Origin: Lentzea guizhouensis
Lineage (GTDB): Bacteria; Actinomycetota; Actinomycetes; Mycobacteriales; Pseudonocardiaceae
DNA: 64,000 nt
Reading direction: 5' to 3'
NCBI RefSeq assembly: GCF_001701025.1
Contig: NZ_CP016793.1
Location: 4,774,001-4,838,000, forward strand
This document shows, one piece after another, positions 16,681 to 24,487 of the stretch (positions are counted from its first letter, which is position 1; each line of letters begins with the position of its first letter). The notes beneath the pieces are model-generated. The model worked only from the letters and a program-made list of their open reading frames with translations. It did not search any database and was not told the origin of the DNA. Made by a program: the position numbers and the translations under genes.

Positions 16681-16754
16681 GCCCCCGTAGCCCAATCGGC
16701 AGAGGCAGCGGACTCAAAATCCGTCCAGTGTGCGTTCGAGTCGCACCGGGGGCA
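16681..16754 (+). tRNA. tRNA-Leu(CAA), class-I shaped
   Basis: A cloverleaf folds with acceptor GCCCCCG (16681-16687) paired to CGGGGGC (16747-16753), discriminator A at 16754, a GCC/GGC D-stem, an anticodon stem GCGGA/TCCGT closing loop CTCAAAA, and a T-stem GTGCG/CGCAC with loop TTCGAGT. The anticodon is CAA, reading UUG leucine codons. The variable region is only 5 bases (CCAGT), whereas ordinary bacterial Leu tRNAs have a long variable arm. CCA is not encoded. A TAGAGT -10-like element lies at 16663-16668. Confidence 0.88.
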
Positions 16755-16763
16755 CAGGCACCG

Positions 16764-16803
16764 GGCGGGGTCGGATCTGCGGAAATGCGGATCTGACCCC
16801 GCC
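16764..16803 (+). terminator. Terminator after the tRNA gene
   Basis: A stem of about 16-17 bp begins GGCGGGGTC (16764-16772) and ends GACCCCGCC (16795-16803), with inner GATC pairing to GATC through two G-U wobbles. It starts 10 bases after the tRNA. Confidence 0.85.
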
Positions 16804-16979
16804 TGTGGCGTCTTCTGACACGCTCGCGTTCATTGCGCGGCACCGCCCGCCCATCTGGCAGGGGCAATTGACCATGTCACGGTGAGGCGGTCGTGATGTC
16901 TGTGCGCGTGGAGGTGAACCACGCTGAGATCGACCGCGGCGACCCTCTTCGCCCCTGGGCACCTGCCTGCCGAGAGCTG

Positions 16980-16996
16980 ATCTGCCCACAGCAGCA
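16980..16996 (+). promoter_or_regulatory. PopR-type operator candidate before the clpP pair
   Basis: ATCTGCC-CAC-AGCAGCA resembles TTCTGCC-N3-GGCAGAA, the palindrome I recall for Streptomyces PopR, with 3 mismatches in 14 positions. It ends 41 bases before the clpP start at 17038. The near-perfect copy in front of the regulator at 18633-18649 supports the reading. The distance to each start codon is almost the same. Confidence 0.5.
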
Positions 16997-17037
16997 ACGG
17001 AAGCGGGCACGGCGGCGGCACCGGCATCGTCGGTGTC

Positions 17038-17649
17038 ATGACGAACGAGAAGATGTTCAGCCCCGGCCTGAGGGACCGGTTCTTCGCCCAGCGCGTGCTG
17101 ATCCTCGACGGCGCGCTCGACGACGACAACGGCACGGTGCTCGCGACCCAGATGCTGTCGCTGGCGAGTGAGGACCCGCGGCAGGACATCGCACTGTGGA
17201 TCCACTCGCCCGGCGGCTCCGTCCCGTCGATGCTCGCGATCCGCGACGTGATGCGGCTCGTGCCGTGCGACGTGGCGACCCTGGCGCTGGGCCTGGCGTG
17301 CAGCGCGGGCCAGTTCCTGCTCTCCGCCGGCACCAAGGGCAAGCGGTTCGCGTTGCCGCACGCCAGGATCCTGATGCACCAGGGTTCCGCGGGCATCGGC
17401 GGCTCCGCGGTCGAGGTCGAGGTGCAGGCCGGCGACCTGCGGCACACCAGGGACACCGTGCTGGGCCTGATCTCCGAGGACACCGGCCAGCCGTTCGACC
17501 GGATCTTCACCGACTCGCTGCACGACCGCTGGTTCACCACCGACCAGGCCCGCGAGTACGGCTTCATCGACCACGTGGTCAGCGACCTCGGCCAGGTCGT
17601 CCCCGTCCGCACCCACCAGCTCGGCCTGCACTCGGGAGCCGTCGCATGA
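17038..17649 (+). CDS. ClpP-type serine peptidase subunit, catalytically complete
   Basis: The 203-residue protein is a ClpP paralogue with all three catalytic residues: Ser89 in [12 protein letters not shown], His114 in ILMHQGS and Asp163 in HDRWF, spaced as in Escherichia coli ClpP. The oxyanion GG turn is in HSPGGSV. ClpP forms tetradecameric chambers that degrade proteins fed by Clp ATPases. The next gene, overlapping by 4 bases, is a second ClpP without the catalytic serine. Together with the PopR-like regulator this corresponds to the auxiliary clpP3-clpP4 operon of Streptomyces rather than the essential clpP1-clpP2. Confidence 0.92.
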   Translation: MTNEKMFSPGLRDRFFAQRVLILDGALDDDNGTVLATQMLSLASEDPRQDIALWIHSPGGSVPSMLAIRDVMRLVPCDVATLALGLACSAGQFLLSAGTKGKRFALPHARILMHQGSAGIGGSAVEVEVQAGDLRHTRDTVLGLISEDTGQPFDRIFTDSLHDRWFTTDQAREYGFIDHVVSDLGQVVPVRTHQLGLHSGAVA

Positions 17650-18233
17650 GCACCTACACCATCCCCAACGTCATCACCCGCGACGCCCGCGGCGAGCGGA
17701 TCATGGACGTCTACTCGCACCTGCTCTCGTCGCGGATCGTCTACCTGGGCACCGGCATCGACTCGGGTGTGGCCAACGCGCTGATCGCCCAGCTGCTGCA
17801 CCTGGAGTCCGACAACCCGGACATGGAGATCAACCTCTACATCAACTGCGAGGGCGGCGACCCGTCGGCGATGCTCGCGCTCTACGACACCATGCGCTAC
17901 ATCAAGGCCCCGGTGGCCACGACGTGCGTGGGCCAGGCGGTGGCCGCGGGCGCGGTCCTGCTGGCGGCGGGCGCGGAAGGCAGGCGGTCACTGCTGCCGC
18001 ACGCCAGGGTCGTGCTGCACCAGCCGGCGGCACAGGGCCGCGGCACGATCCCGGACCTGATCCTCGCGGCGGACGAGGTCGTGCGGGTGCGGAGCCAGCT
18101 CGAGGCCGTGCTGTCCAGGCACACCGGCCGGGACGTGGCCCAGCTGCGCCACGACACCGACCGCGACCGCGTGTTCGACGCGGAGGGTGCCGTGGCGTAC
18201 GGCCTGGCCGACCAGGTGCTCGAACAGCGTTAG
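17646..18233 (+). CDS. ClpP paralogue lacking the catalytic serine (ClpR-like)
   Basis: The 195-residue protein aligns with ClpP throughout: [38 protein letters not shown]. At the nucleophile position the motif is [12 protein letters not shown] instead of the usual GQAASxxA, so serine is replaced by Ala100. His125 and Asp174 remain. The protein should therefore be proteolytically inactive and act as a structural or gating partner in mixed rings with the active subunit whose stop codon it overlaps. Inactive ClpR subunits are known in cyanobacteria and plastids. The stop codon overlaps the end of the convergent regulator gene by 4 bases. Confidence 0.88.
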   Translation: MSTYTIPNVITRDARGERIMDVYSHLLSSRIVYLGTGIDSGVANALIAQLLHLESDNPDMEINLYINCEGGDPSAMLALYDTMRYIKAPVATTCVGQAVAAGAVLLAAGAEGRRSLLPHARVVLHQPAAQGRGTIPDLILAADEVVRVRSQLEAVLSRHTGRDVAQLRHDTDRDRVFDAEGAVAYGLADQVLEQR

Positions 18234-18592
18234 GCGGCCATGAGCACCGGTCCGCTGGGGCGGCCGATCGGCCGCGTCGTCATCACCGGACCGCCGGGAC
18301 GGTTGACCGGCCGCGCGGTCTGGAAGTGCCGGACCTGGCCCGCGATGCCGACGAGCAGGTCGGCCAGGTCCACGCCCAGCGCACCGGTCACCGCGGCGAT
18401 CATCTCGCTCGACGGCTCCTTGCGCCCGCGTTCGATCTCGGACAGGTACTGCGTCGAGATGCCCGCCCGTTCGGCCACGTCGACCAGGCGGGCACCCTGG
18501 CGTTCCCTGATCTCGCGCAGCTTCTGGCCGAGCGCCTCGCGCCACAGCGGCTGCGGCTCGCGCTTGCCCTTGAAGTCGAAGATGTCCGCCAT
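18230..18592 (-). CDS. XRE-type regulator, PopR-like, with C-terminal Ala-Ala
   Basis: The 120-residue protein has a helix-turn-helix of the XRE/Cro class at about residues 19-75, with [39 protein letters not shown]. The C-terminus ends VLMAA. In Streptomyces lividans, PopR activates clpP3-clpP4 and is degraded by ClpP1/ClpP2 through its two terminal alanines. Position beside a clpP pair, the HTH type, and the Ala-Ala end agree with that model. ATG at 18592 is chosen over upstream starts because the HTH then begins at the normal distance. A near-perfect PopR-type palindrome lies about 40 bases upstream. Confidence 0.82.
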   Translation of the reverse strand: MADIFDFKGKREPQPLWREALGQKLREIRERQGARLVDVAERAGISTQYLSEIERGRKEPSSEMIAAVTGALGVDLADLLVGIAGQVRHFQTARPVNRPGGPVMTTRPIGRPSGPVLMAA

Positions 18593-18632
18593 ACCGTCAT
18601 CGTGACAGCACCCCGACCTGCCCGAACGTGCG

Positions 18633-18649
18633 TTCTGCTGTCGGCAGAA
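18633..18649 (-). promoter_or_regulatory. PopR-type operator before the regulator gene
   Basis: TTCTGCT-GTC-GGCAGAA is one base away from the palindrome TTCTGCC-N3-GGCAGAA. It lies 40 bases upstream of the popR-like start codon on the minus strand, suggesting autoregulation, and pairs with the weaker copy in front of the clpP genes. Confidence 0.7.
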
Positions 18650-18737
18650 AAGCGCCGTCAGCTCAACGCCGCCACGACCGGACACCTCTCTCGAGACCGC
18701 TCAACAGCCACCCTCGACCCCGTACCGCGGTGCAGGG

Positions 18738-19319
18738 TCAAGCGGTCTTGTACGCGGCCGCTCCCTCCAGCGACTCGAACGGCCAGCTCACCAGGCTCAC
18801 CGGCACCCGGTCACCCAGTCTCGCCCGCACCGCCGCGGCCGCCGTCAGCTCGGCACCACCGCAGATCTCGACCACCTGCGCGCCATCGCCCACCAGTTGC
18901 TCGGCCACCTCGGCCATCCGCTCGAGCGGCGCGCCGACCACGACCGTCCAGCCGTCGCCGTGCTCGCGGACGACCCGCTTGCGCGCCGGATCCGCGTCCG
19001 GGTCGTGGTAGATCGTCGCACTGCGCCGGATCGGACCGGCCACGGTCGCGCCGAGCTCGTAGCTCGCGGTGGCGACGGGTGCACGCGGCACGACCCGCTC
19101 GACCACCCGTGCGGCCTGTGCCAGGTCGAAGCCGCGGTACAGCTCGATCAACCGCACACCGTTCTCGGTCACCGCGGTCTCGGCCACCCGCGCGGCCTGG
19201 TCGCCGTCCGGTGCCCACGCGAGCAACGTGCTGCCGCCCCCGTCGTGCCGCAGCACCACGCGGTCCACGGCCGGATCGGAATTCGGTTCCAGGAACAGGA
19301 AAAGCCCGTCGTGCTGCAC
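18738..19319 (-). CDS. Tandem DUF6506-like protein (193 aa)
   Basis: The GTG at 19319 (VQHDGLFLFLEP) follows GGAGG at 6 bases and is preferred over a start 23 codons upstream. The protein is an internal duplication. The first half has FLFLEPNSDPAVDRVVLRHDGG and VRLIELYRGFDLAQAARVV; the second has IYHDPDADPARKRVVREHGDG and VVEICGGAELTAAAAVRARLGDRVPV. Each resembles the small alpha/beta DUF6506 domain. It has no signal peptide. The biochemical role is unknown. The promoter region contains two TACTGG direct repeats spaced two helical turns apart. Confidence 0.7.
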   Translation of the reverse strand: MQHDGLFLFLEPNSDPAVDRVVLRHDGGGSTLLAWAPDGDQAARVAETAVTENGVRLIELYRGFDLAQAARVVERVVPRAPVATASYELGATVAGPIRRSATIYHDPDADPARKRVVREHGDGWTVVVGAPLERMAEVAEQLVGDGAQVVEICGGAELTAAAAVRARLGDRVPVSLVSWPFESLEGAAAYKTA

Positions 19320-19395
19320 GTCGAACCTCCAGTATTGTCTAGGTATCCCCAGTACTGCAGGTTCCAACGGGCCCGCCCGCGCGGTCATTCCCCGA

Positions 19396-20088
19396 TCAGG
19401 AGAACGGGATGGACCTGGCCGAGCGCAACGCCTTGTCCACGTCCCGCCAGTACGCGCGGAAGTCCGCCGTCTCCCGGCCGGAACGGACGTGCTCGCCGGC
19501 GTTCGCGCGCAACAGGTCCATGTGCTCGGCTGTGAGGATGACGAAGAACTCCCACCGGTTGTGCCCGGTCATCGCGGGCACGGCGCGGTCACGCCCGCGT
19601 TCCAGCTCGCGGTGGATCATCCTGAGGTCCAGCAGGTGCTCGTGCTCCGCCGCGTCCCGCATCTCCTCGACCAGCACGCCCGCCAGCGTGATCAACCGGT
19701 CGTAGTCGTCCAGCAGCAGCTCGACGGTGTAGGTGTAGCGGTGGGTGCTGACCCGGTTCTCCTGCTTACGCCGCCACCAGACCGGAGCGAGCTCGAACGC
19801 GGGCACCGGCTCGTCGCGCAGCCGCCGCGCGAACTTGTGCAGGTTGCCGTCGCCGACGCACTCCTGGTACTCGAACGCCACCGCGCGCAACGAGATCTTG
19901 TCCGGCTGCAGGGCGCTGAAGTGCTGCAGCAGCAGCGACTGGTCCTCTTCGGACAGCGTGCCCCACTCGCCGTACGGCCCTCCGCACGCCTCCGCCAGCT
20001 CGTCCAGGCACATCGCCGCCGCGAAGAGCTCGTCACCACCCCATTCCTCGTTGATCCACCGGACGAACCCAGGATGCGCCGCGGTCAT
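19396..20088 (-). CDS. Hypothetical cytosolic protein (230 aa)
   Basis: The 230-residue protein is soluble, rich in acidic and aromatic residues, and shows no motif I can name. Notable segments are GFVRWINEEWGGDELF near the N-terminus, APVWWRRKQENRVSTHRYTYTVELLLDDYDRL in the middle, and GHNRWEFFVILTAEHMDLLRANAGEHV near the C-terminus. It is probably mostly helical. It lies just upstream of the tandem DUF6506 gene on the same strand, but 76 bases and a separate-looking promoter lie between them. The divergent neighbour is a lipoprotein gene. Confidence 0.7.
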   Translation of the reverse strand: MTAAHPGFVRWINEEWGGDELFAAAMCLDELAEACGGPYGEWGTLSEEDQSLLLQHFSALQPDKISLRAVAFEYQECVGDGNLHKFARRLRDEPVPAFELAPVWWRRKQENRVSTHRYTYTVELLLDDYDRLITLAGVLVEEMRDAAEHEHLLDLRMIHRELERGRDRAVPAMTGHNRWEFFVILTAEHMDLLRANAGEHVRSGRETADFRAYWRDVDKALRSARSIPFS

Positions 20089-20170
20089 CGATCCCCTCCC
20101 CGAGGTCGAGGGTATCGCCGGGAAGCACGTTTGGCTGGTGCCAAATCAATGACATCGGGGGAGGTGGGGC

Positions 20171-20758
20171 ATGATCGGTCGCATGAGACCTGGGGGCGGA
20201 GTTCTCGTTGTGACGGCCTTGCTGGCGGTCCTGGCTTCGTGCGGGGGCCAGGCGGCGCTGCACCAGGAGCCGATGCTGCCGCTGACGCCGGCGCCGACCA
20301 CGCCGTCGCCGTCCGAACAGCCCTGCGCGAACGGTCTGCGGTTCACCACGAACGGCGGCGACGCGGCCATGGGCCTGCGCGTGATGTCGGTCGAGGTGGT
20401 CAACTGCGGCACACAACCGGTGCAGCTCAACGGCCACCCGGCCGTGCGCCTGCTCGACGAGCGCTGGCAGCCGCTGGACGTCGCGATCCTGCCCGGCTCC
20501 GGCGGCATCTCCCGGGTCGACGGCTTCGACGACCCACCGCGGCCGATCACCGTGCAGCCGGGCGAGCGCGCGCGTTCGGCGTTCATGTGGCGCAACACCC
20601 ACACGACCCTCGACCCGCCGCAGGTCGGCAGCCACGTCGACATCGCGGCCGCGCCCGGCGGCGCCTGGCAGTCGCTGGTCGCGGTCGCGCCGGAGCAGAA
20701 CATCAACATCGACCTGGGCAGCACCGGCAAGCTCGGTGTACGGGCCTGGTACCGCTGA
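20171..20758 (+). CDS. Secreted lipoprotein, DUF4232-like
   Basis: The 195-residue protein has a type II signal peptide ending at the lipobox LASCGG (Cys around residue 24), then a Pro/Thr/Ser-rich linker with PTTPSPSEQP. The mature domain has CANGLRF and VVNCGTQPVQLNGHPAVRLLD, typical of DUF4232 beta-sandwich proteins found on actinomycete surfaces, with two cysteines that may pair. Function is unknown. The ATG at 20171 follows GGGGAGG. It stands alone, ahead of the LysE-type transporter. Confidence 0.82.
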   Translation: MIGRMRPGGGVLVVTALLAVLASCGGQAALHQEPMLPLTPAPTTPSPSEQPCANGLRFTTNGGDAAMGLRVMSVEVVNCGTQPVQLNGHPAVRLLDERWQPLDVAILPGSGGISRVDGFDDPPRPITVQPGERARSAFMWRNTHTTLDPPQVGSHVDIAAAPGGAWQSLVAVAPEQNINIDLGSTGKLGVRAWYR

Positions 20759-20846
20759 GAAAGCGCGTCTACTTTGGACGCATCACCCGTGTGTCCGCCG
20801 TGTTAACTCTTCCGGCGGCCTTGCTGCAGCGTGTTCTGATGAGCCC

Positions 20847-21455
20847 ATGTCGACGACCGCACTCCTGAGCTTCACGCTCGTCGCGCTGCTCACCGTCATC
20901 ACGCCGGGCCTGGAAACCCTGCTGGTGCTGCGCACCGCCCTGCTCGTGAACCGGCGAGCCGCCATGGGCGTCGTGGTCGGCAGCACCCTGGGCTGCCTGG
21001 TCTGGGCAGTAGCCGGCCTCGTCGGCCTGACCGCACTGCTGACCGCCTCGCAGCTCGCCTACGACCTGGTCCGCGTCCTCGGCGCCGCCTACCTCGTCTA
21101 CCTGGGCACCAAAGCGTTGTGGAACGCCCGCAAACCCGTCGACCTGGACGAGCCGGCCCCGGTCCCCTCGGCCCGCGCCGCCGTGCGCGTCGGCCTGCTC
21201 ACCAACCTGCTCAACCCCAAGCCGGGCGTCTTCTACCTGTCCCTGCTCCCGCAGTTCCTGCCCGCCGCCGCCCCGTCGTGGGGCGTCCTGCTCGTCGCCA
21301 TCCACCTCGGCATCGGCCTGCTGTGGTTCCCGGTCCTGATCGCCCTGGCCGCCCGCGCCCGCACCTTCCTGCTGCGCCGGCGCCTCCTGCTGGACCGGCT
21401 CACCGCGTCCGTGCTCATCGCACTGGGCCTCAAACTGGCCGCCGAGACGCGGTGA
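20847..21455 (+). CDS. LysE/RhtB family amino-acid exporter
   Basis: The 202-residue membrane protein has about six hydrophobic helices and the family features TVITPGLETLLVLRTAL near the N-terminus, GAAYLVYLGTKALW in the middle and GLLTNLLNPKPGVFYLSLLPQFL after the loop. This group exports amino acids such as lysine, threonine or homoserine lactone; the substrate cannot be read from the sequence. ATG at 20847 is chosen because it starts at MSTTALLSF with the first helix. The gene is convergent with a secreted-protein gene 9 bases away. Confidence 0.9.
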   Translation: MSTTALLSFTLVALLTVITPGLETLLVLRTALLVNRRAAMGVVVGSTLGCLVWAVAGLVGLTALLTASQLAYDLVRVLGAAYLVYLGTKALWNARKPVDLDEPAPVPSARAAVRVGLLTNLLNPKPGVFYLSLLPQFLPAAAPSWGVLLVAIHLGIGLLWFPVLIALAARARTFLLRRRLLLDRLTASVLIALGLKLAAETR

Positions 21456-21464
21456 GCCGCGCCC

Positions 21465-21923
21465 TCACCCGCAGTGCACCGCGCTGACCTGCTTGAACCC
21501 CCGCTTGCCCCCCGCCCACGTACGAGCGAACATCGAGATGCACTTCCCCTTGCCCACCACCGACACCGGCCCGGCGTACTCGGAGAAGTTGCCGGAGTCG
21601 AAGTCGTTGTTGATGCCGGGCTTGTTGTTGTCGTCCTCGCGGAAGTCGCTGGTGTAGATCGAGATGTCGACCTGGCTCCGCGACCCCTGGTAGGCAGCCG
21701 CCTTCAGGTTCACCGCGCAGTTCCGCCCGGTACCGGCGTTGTAGTAGAGCCGGATCGTGCTCAACGTGACGTTCCCGGTCTCACTCTTCACCGAGTAGGT
21801 GTCGATGAGGTTGCCGGCACACCCGTACTCCGCAGCCTGGGCAGCCGCAGGAGCCACCACGCTGACGGCGCCCGCCGCGAGCACCGTGGCGAGGACCTTC
21901 GCGAAACGTGTCATGGTCCCCAC
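21465..21923 (-). CDS. Secreted protein resembling spore-associated protein
   Basis: The 152-residue precursor has a Sec signal peptide ending in APAAAQAAE. The mature part (about 120 residues) begins YGCAGNLIDTYSVKS and contains four Cys, a TIRLYYNAGTGRNCAVNLKA segment and FSEYAGPVSVVGKGKC. This resembles the small secreted proteins often annotated as spore-associated protein in actinomycetes. The fold is probably a disulfide-bonded beta-sandwich; no enzyme motif is seen. Start is GTG 21923 or ATG 21914. The upstream 275 bases to the LuxR gene show no gene. Confidence 0.75.
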   Translation of the reverse strand: MGTMTRFAKVLATVLAAGAVSVVAPAAAQAAEYGCAGNLIDTYSVKSETGNVTLSTIRLYYNAGTGRNCAVNLKAAAYQGSRSQVDISIYTSDFREDDNNKPGINNDFDSGNFSEYAGPVSVVGKGKCISMFARTWAGGKRGFKQVSAVHCG

Positions 21924-22198
21924 GCTGCTGGACCCCGGTTAAACAGCGGTTAATCACACGACCGCCAACCCGCGTCACCGCGATGTGGCGAACGGGTGAA
22001 GGAGGTATAGAGCGATCGGAATACGCAATTTTGCCGATGCGCCGAATGGACCCCACAAGTGAGATTGATGGTCCGGCGTCGAGCTCAGCGTCGGACGGGC
22101 ACTCCCGGTGGAGAGGGGTCGGCCACGGTGATGACCGTGACCATCCGGGGGGAACTGGTCGCGGGGCGTCGGCTCAGCTTCCACCGGGTGCCCGTGCT

Positions 22199-24466
22199 CT
22201 AGTTCTTGGTCGCCGACCGGTGCCAGGCCGCGAGCGCCACCCGGTTCGGCAGGCCGAGCTTCGTGCGGATGTTGACCACGTGCCGGTCCGCCGTGCGCGG
22301 TGAGATGAAGAGCGTCGCACCAATCTGCTTCGAGGTCAGACCATCGGCCACCAAACCCGCGATGGTGAACTCCTGCCTGGTCAGGCCGCCTGGCAGGGTG
22401 GGCTTGGCCGGGCGCCGTTCGGAGTCGGGCACCGGCTCCAGGGCGAACTCCATGGCCTGGTCCTGGCGCAGGTCCGCGCCCAGGGTGGCGATCACCGGGT
22501 AGTCGTCGCCCAGTGCGCGGCGGACGGTGCGGTCGGCGCGTTCCAGCAGCTTGTGGAACGGGCCCATGCCGGCGAACGACATCCGGGAGACGCGTTCCTG
22601 CGACCGCAGTGCGCCGAGCAGGCGGGCCGCGCGGTCGTGTGCGCCCAGTTCGGCGCACGTGCAGGCGAGCAGCCACAGGCTGTAGGCCGGGCCCCAGGCG
22701 TCGCCGAGGGTCAGCTGGATGCGCAGCGCCTCCACGGCCTGGGGGTGGACCAGGGCCGGGTCGCCGTGCAGCAGCTCGTAGAGGCCGCGGTGCCAGAGGC
22801 CCCACGCGGTCGACCAGGCCACGCCGTTGTGCTCGGCCTGCGCGGCCAGTGCGGTCGTGGCCTTGTCCGCGGCTTCGGTGTCGAGCAGGAAGCACGTGGC
22901 CATGGTCAGGAACAGCTCGGTCACGTACGTGTCGCCCGGCGTCGAGTACTCGCGGCACAGTTCGACGAGGTGCTCGTACAACGGCACGCAGTCCGGCGAG
23001 CTCTCCACGTAGAACAGGTGCGTCGCCTCCACCCACACGAGGTCCACGTCGGACTCGGGGGAGCGCGGCAGCTTGCGGGCCTCGTTCATCAGCGGGATCG
23101 CCGTCGACATGTCGCCCTGCGCCTGCGCGACCCACGCCCGGTGCGCGAGCAACGACGTGCGCAGCGGTGGTTCGGTGATGACCTTGCGCGCGGCCGCCAG
23201 CAGGTCCTGGATCTGGCCGATCATGCCCGCGAACGCCGGGAAGCGGGTCCGGTCGACGTTGATCGCCATCGCCGTGCCCGTCGCCGCCAGGTCGGGGGTG
23301 CGCAGCGCGTGGCCGATCGCCGCCCTGATGTTCGGCCACTCCTCGTGCTGGCGCGCCATCCACAGCGAGTCGTCCGGCGAGAACCACGACCTCGTGGCCT
23401 CCTCCAGGAACTCGCTGTAGTGCCGCACGTGCCTGCGCAGCGCCACGTCGTCGTCCGGGAGCAGCCGCGAACCGAACTGCGCGACGGTGTCCAGCAGCCG
23501 GTACCGCGTCCTCCGCGTCACCGGGCTCGTCGTCGCCACGACGATCGACTTGCGCACCAATGCGGACAACGGCTGCAGCACCTCCCTGCCCCACACCGCC
23601 TCCGCCGCCGCCCGGTCGAAGTCGGCGGGGAACACCGACAGCGTCGCCCACAGCTCGCGTTCCTCGTCGGAGCAGTGCTGCGCCGACCACTCGAACGCCT
23701 TCTGCAGCGTCTCGTGGTGCGCCGGGCCGTGCGTGTCCCCGACCAGCAGCTCGAACCGGTGGCCGTCCAGCTGCACCAGCACGTCGCTCAACGACATCTC
23801 GGCCAGCCGTGCCGCCGCGAGCTCGATCGCCAGCGGCAACCCGTCCAGCGTCTCGCACAGCGCCTTGACCTCCGGCAGGTCCTCGTCGGTGAGCGTCGCC
23901 CCGGTCGCCGCCGCCCGCTCCAGGAACAACCGCATCGCCTCGTCGTCGTCCACGGTCAGCGGCGGCACGCGCATCAGGTGTTCGCCGTAGACGTTCAGCG
24001 GCTCCCGCGAGGTCGTCAGCACCGTGAGGCCCTCGCAGTCGCGCAGCAGGTGGTGCACCAGGTGCCGCACTGCCTCCAGCAGGTGCTCGCAGTTGTCCAA
24101 GATGAGCAGCAAGTGCTTGTCGTGCAACGACTCCACCAGCCGGGTCAGCCCGGCCTCCGGCGAGTTGTCCACTATCCGCAGTCCGGCCGCGACTGTCCTC
24201 GCGAGCAGCGCCGGGTCCTTGAGGTCGGCCAGCGGCACCAGCCACACGCCGTGCTGGAAGACGTTGTCCCCGACCATCGCCCGGCCCGTCTCGACCGCGA
24301 CCCGCGTCTTGCCGACGCCACCCGTGCCCACCAGCGTCACCAGGCGCGACCTGCCGAACAGCGCCCCTGTCTCGGCCAGCACCGCCCGCCGCCCGATGAA
24401 CGTCGTGGTTCGGGCAGGCAGATTGCCCCGCACGGTCATCGGCGCATCTTTGCCCAGCGAGGGCAC
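22199..24466 (-). CDS. Large LuxR-type regulator with NB-ARC-like ATPase
   Basis: The 755-residue protein starts with an AAA/NB-ARC-type ATPase: Walker A GTGGVGKT near residue 48, Walker B LLLILDNCEHLL, and TTSREPL. A winged and helical-repeat region of the TPR kind follows (about 250-660). A C-terminal LuxR helix-turn-helix closes the protein with LTRQEFTIAGLVADGLTSKQIGATLFISPRTADRHVVNI. This is a STAND-type regulator that would oligomerise on sensing a ligand. It starts 21 bases after the mprF-like gene stops, so it is probably the last gene of that operon. GTG 24466 is taken as start; ATG 24439 is possible. Confidence 0.9.
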   Translation of the reverse strand: MPSLGKDAPMTVRGNLPARTTTFIGRRAVLAETGALFGRSRLVTLVGTGGVGKTRVAVETGRAMVGDNVFQHGVWLVPLADLKDPALLARTVAAGLRIVDNSPEAGLTRLVESLHDKHLLLILDNCEHLLEAVRHLVHHLLRDCEGLTVLTTSREPLNVYGEHLMRVPPLTVDDDEAMRLFLERAAATGATLTDEDLPEVKALCETLDGLPLAIELAAARLAEMSLSDVLVQLDGHRFELLVGDTHGPAHHETLQKAFEWSAQHCSDEERELWATLSVFPADFDRAAAEAVWGREVLQPLSALVRKSIVVATTSPVTRRTRYRLLDTVAQFGSRLLPDDDVALRRHVRHYSEFLEEATRSWFSPDDSLWMARQHEEWPNIRAAIGHALRTPDLAATGTAMAINVDRTRFPAFAGMIGQIQDLLAAARKVITEPPLRTSLLAHRAWVAQAQGDMSTAIPLMNEARKLPRSPESDVDLVWVEATHLFYVESSPDCVPLYEHLVELCREYSTPGDTYVTELFLTMATCFLLDTEAADKATTALAAQAEHNGVAWSTAWGLWHRGLYELLHGDPALVHPQAVEALRIQLTLGDAWGPAYSLWLLACTCAELGAHDRAARLLGALRSQERVSRMSFAGMGPFHKLLERADRTVRRALGDDYPVIATLGADLRQDQAMEFALEPVPDSERRPAKPTLPGGLTRQEFTIAGLVADGLTSKQIGATLFISPRTADRHVVNIRTKLGLPNRVALAAWHRSATKN

Positions 24467-24487
24467 ACCCTGGCGAGAAGGATGCCC

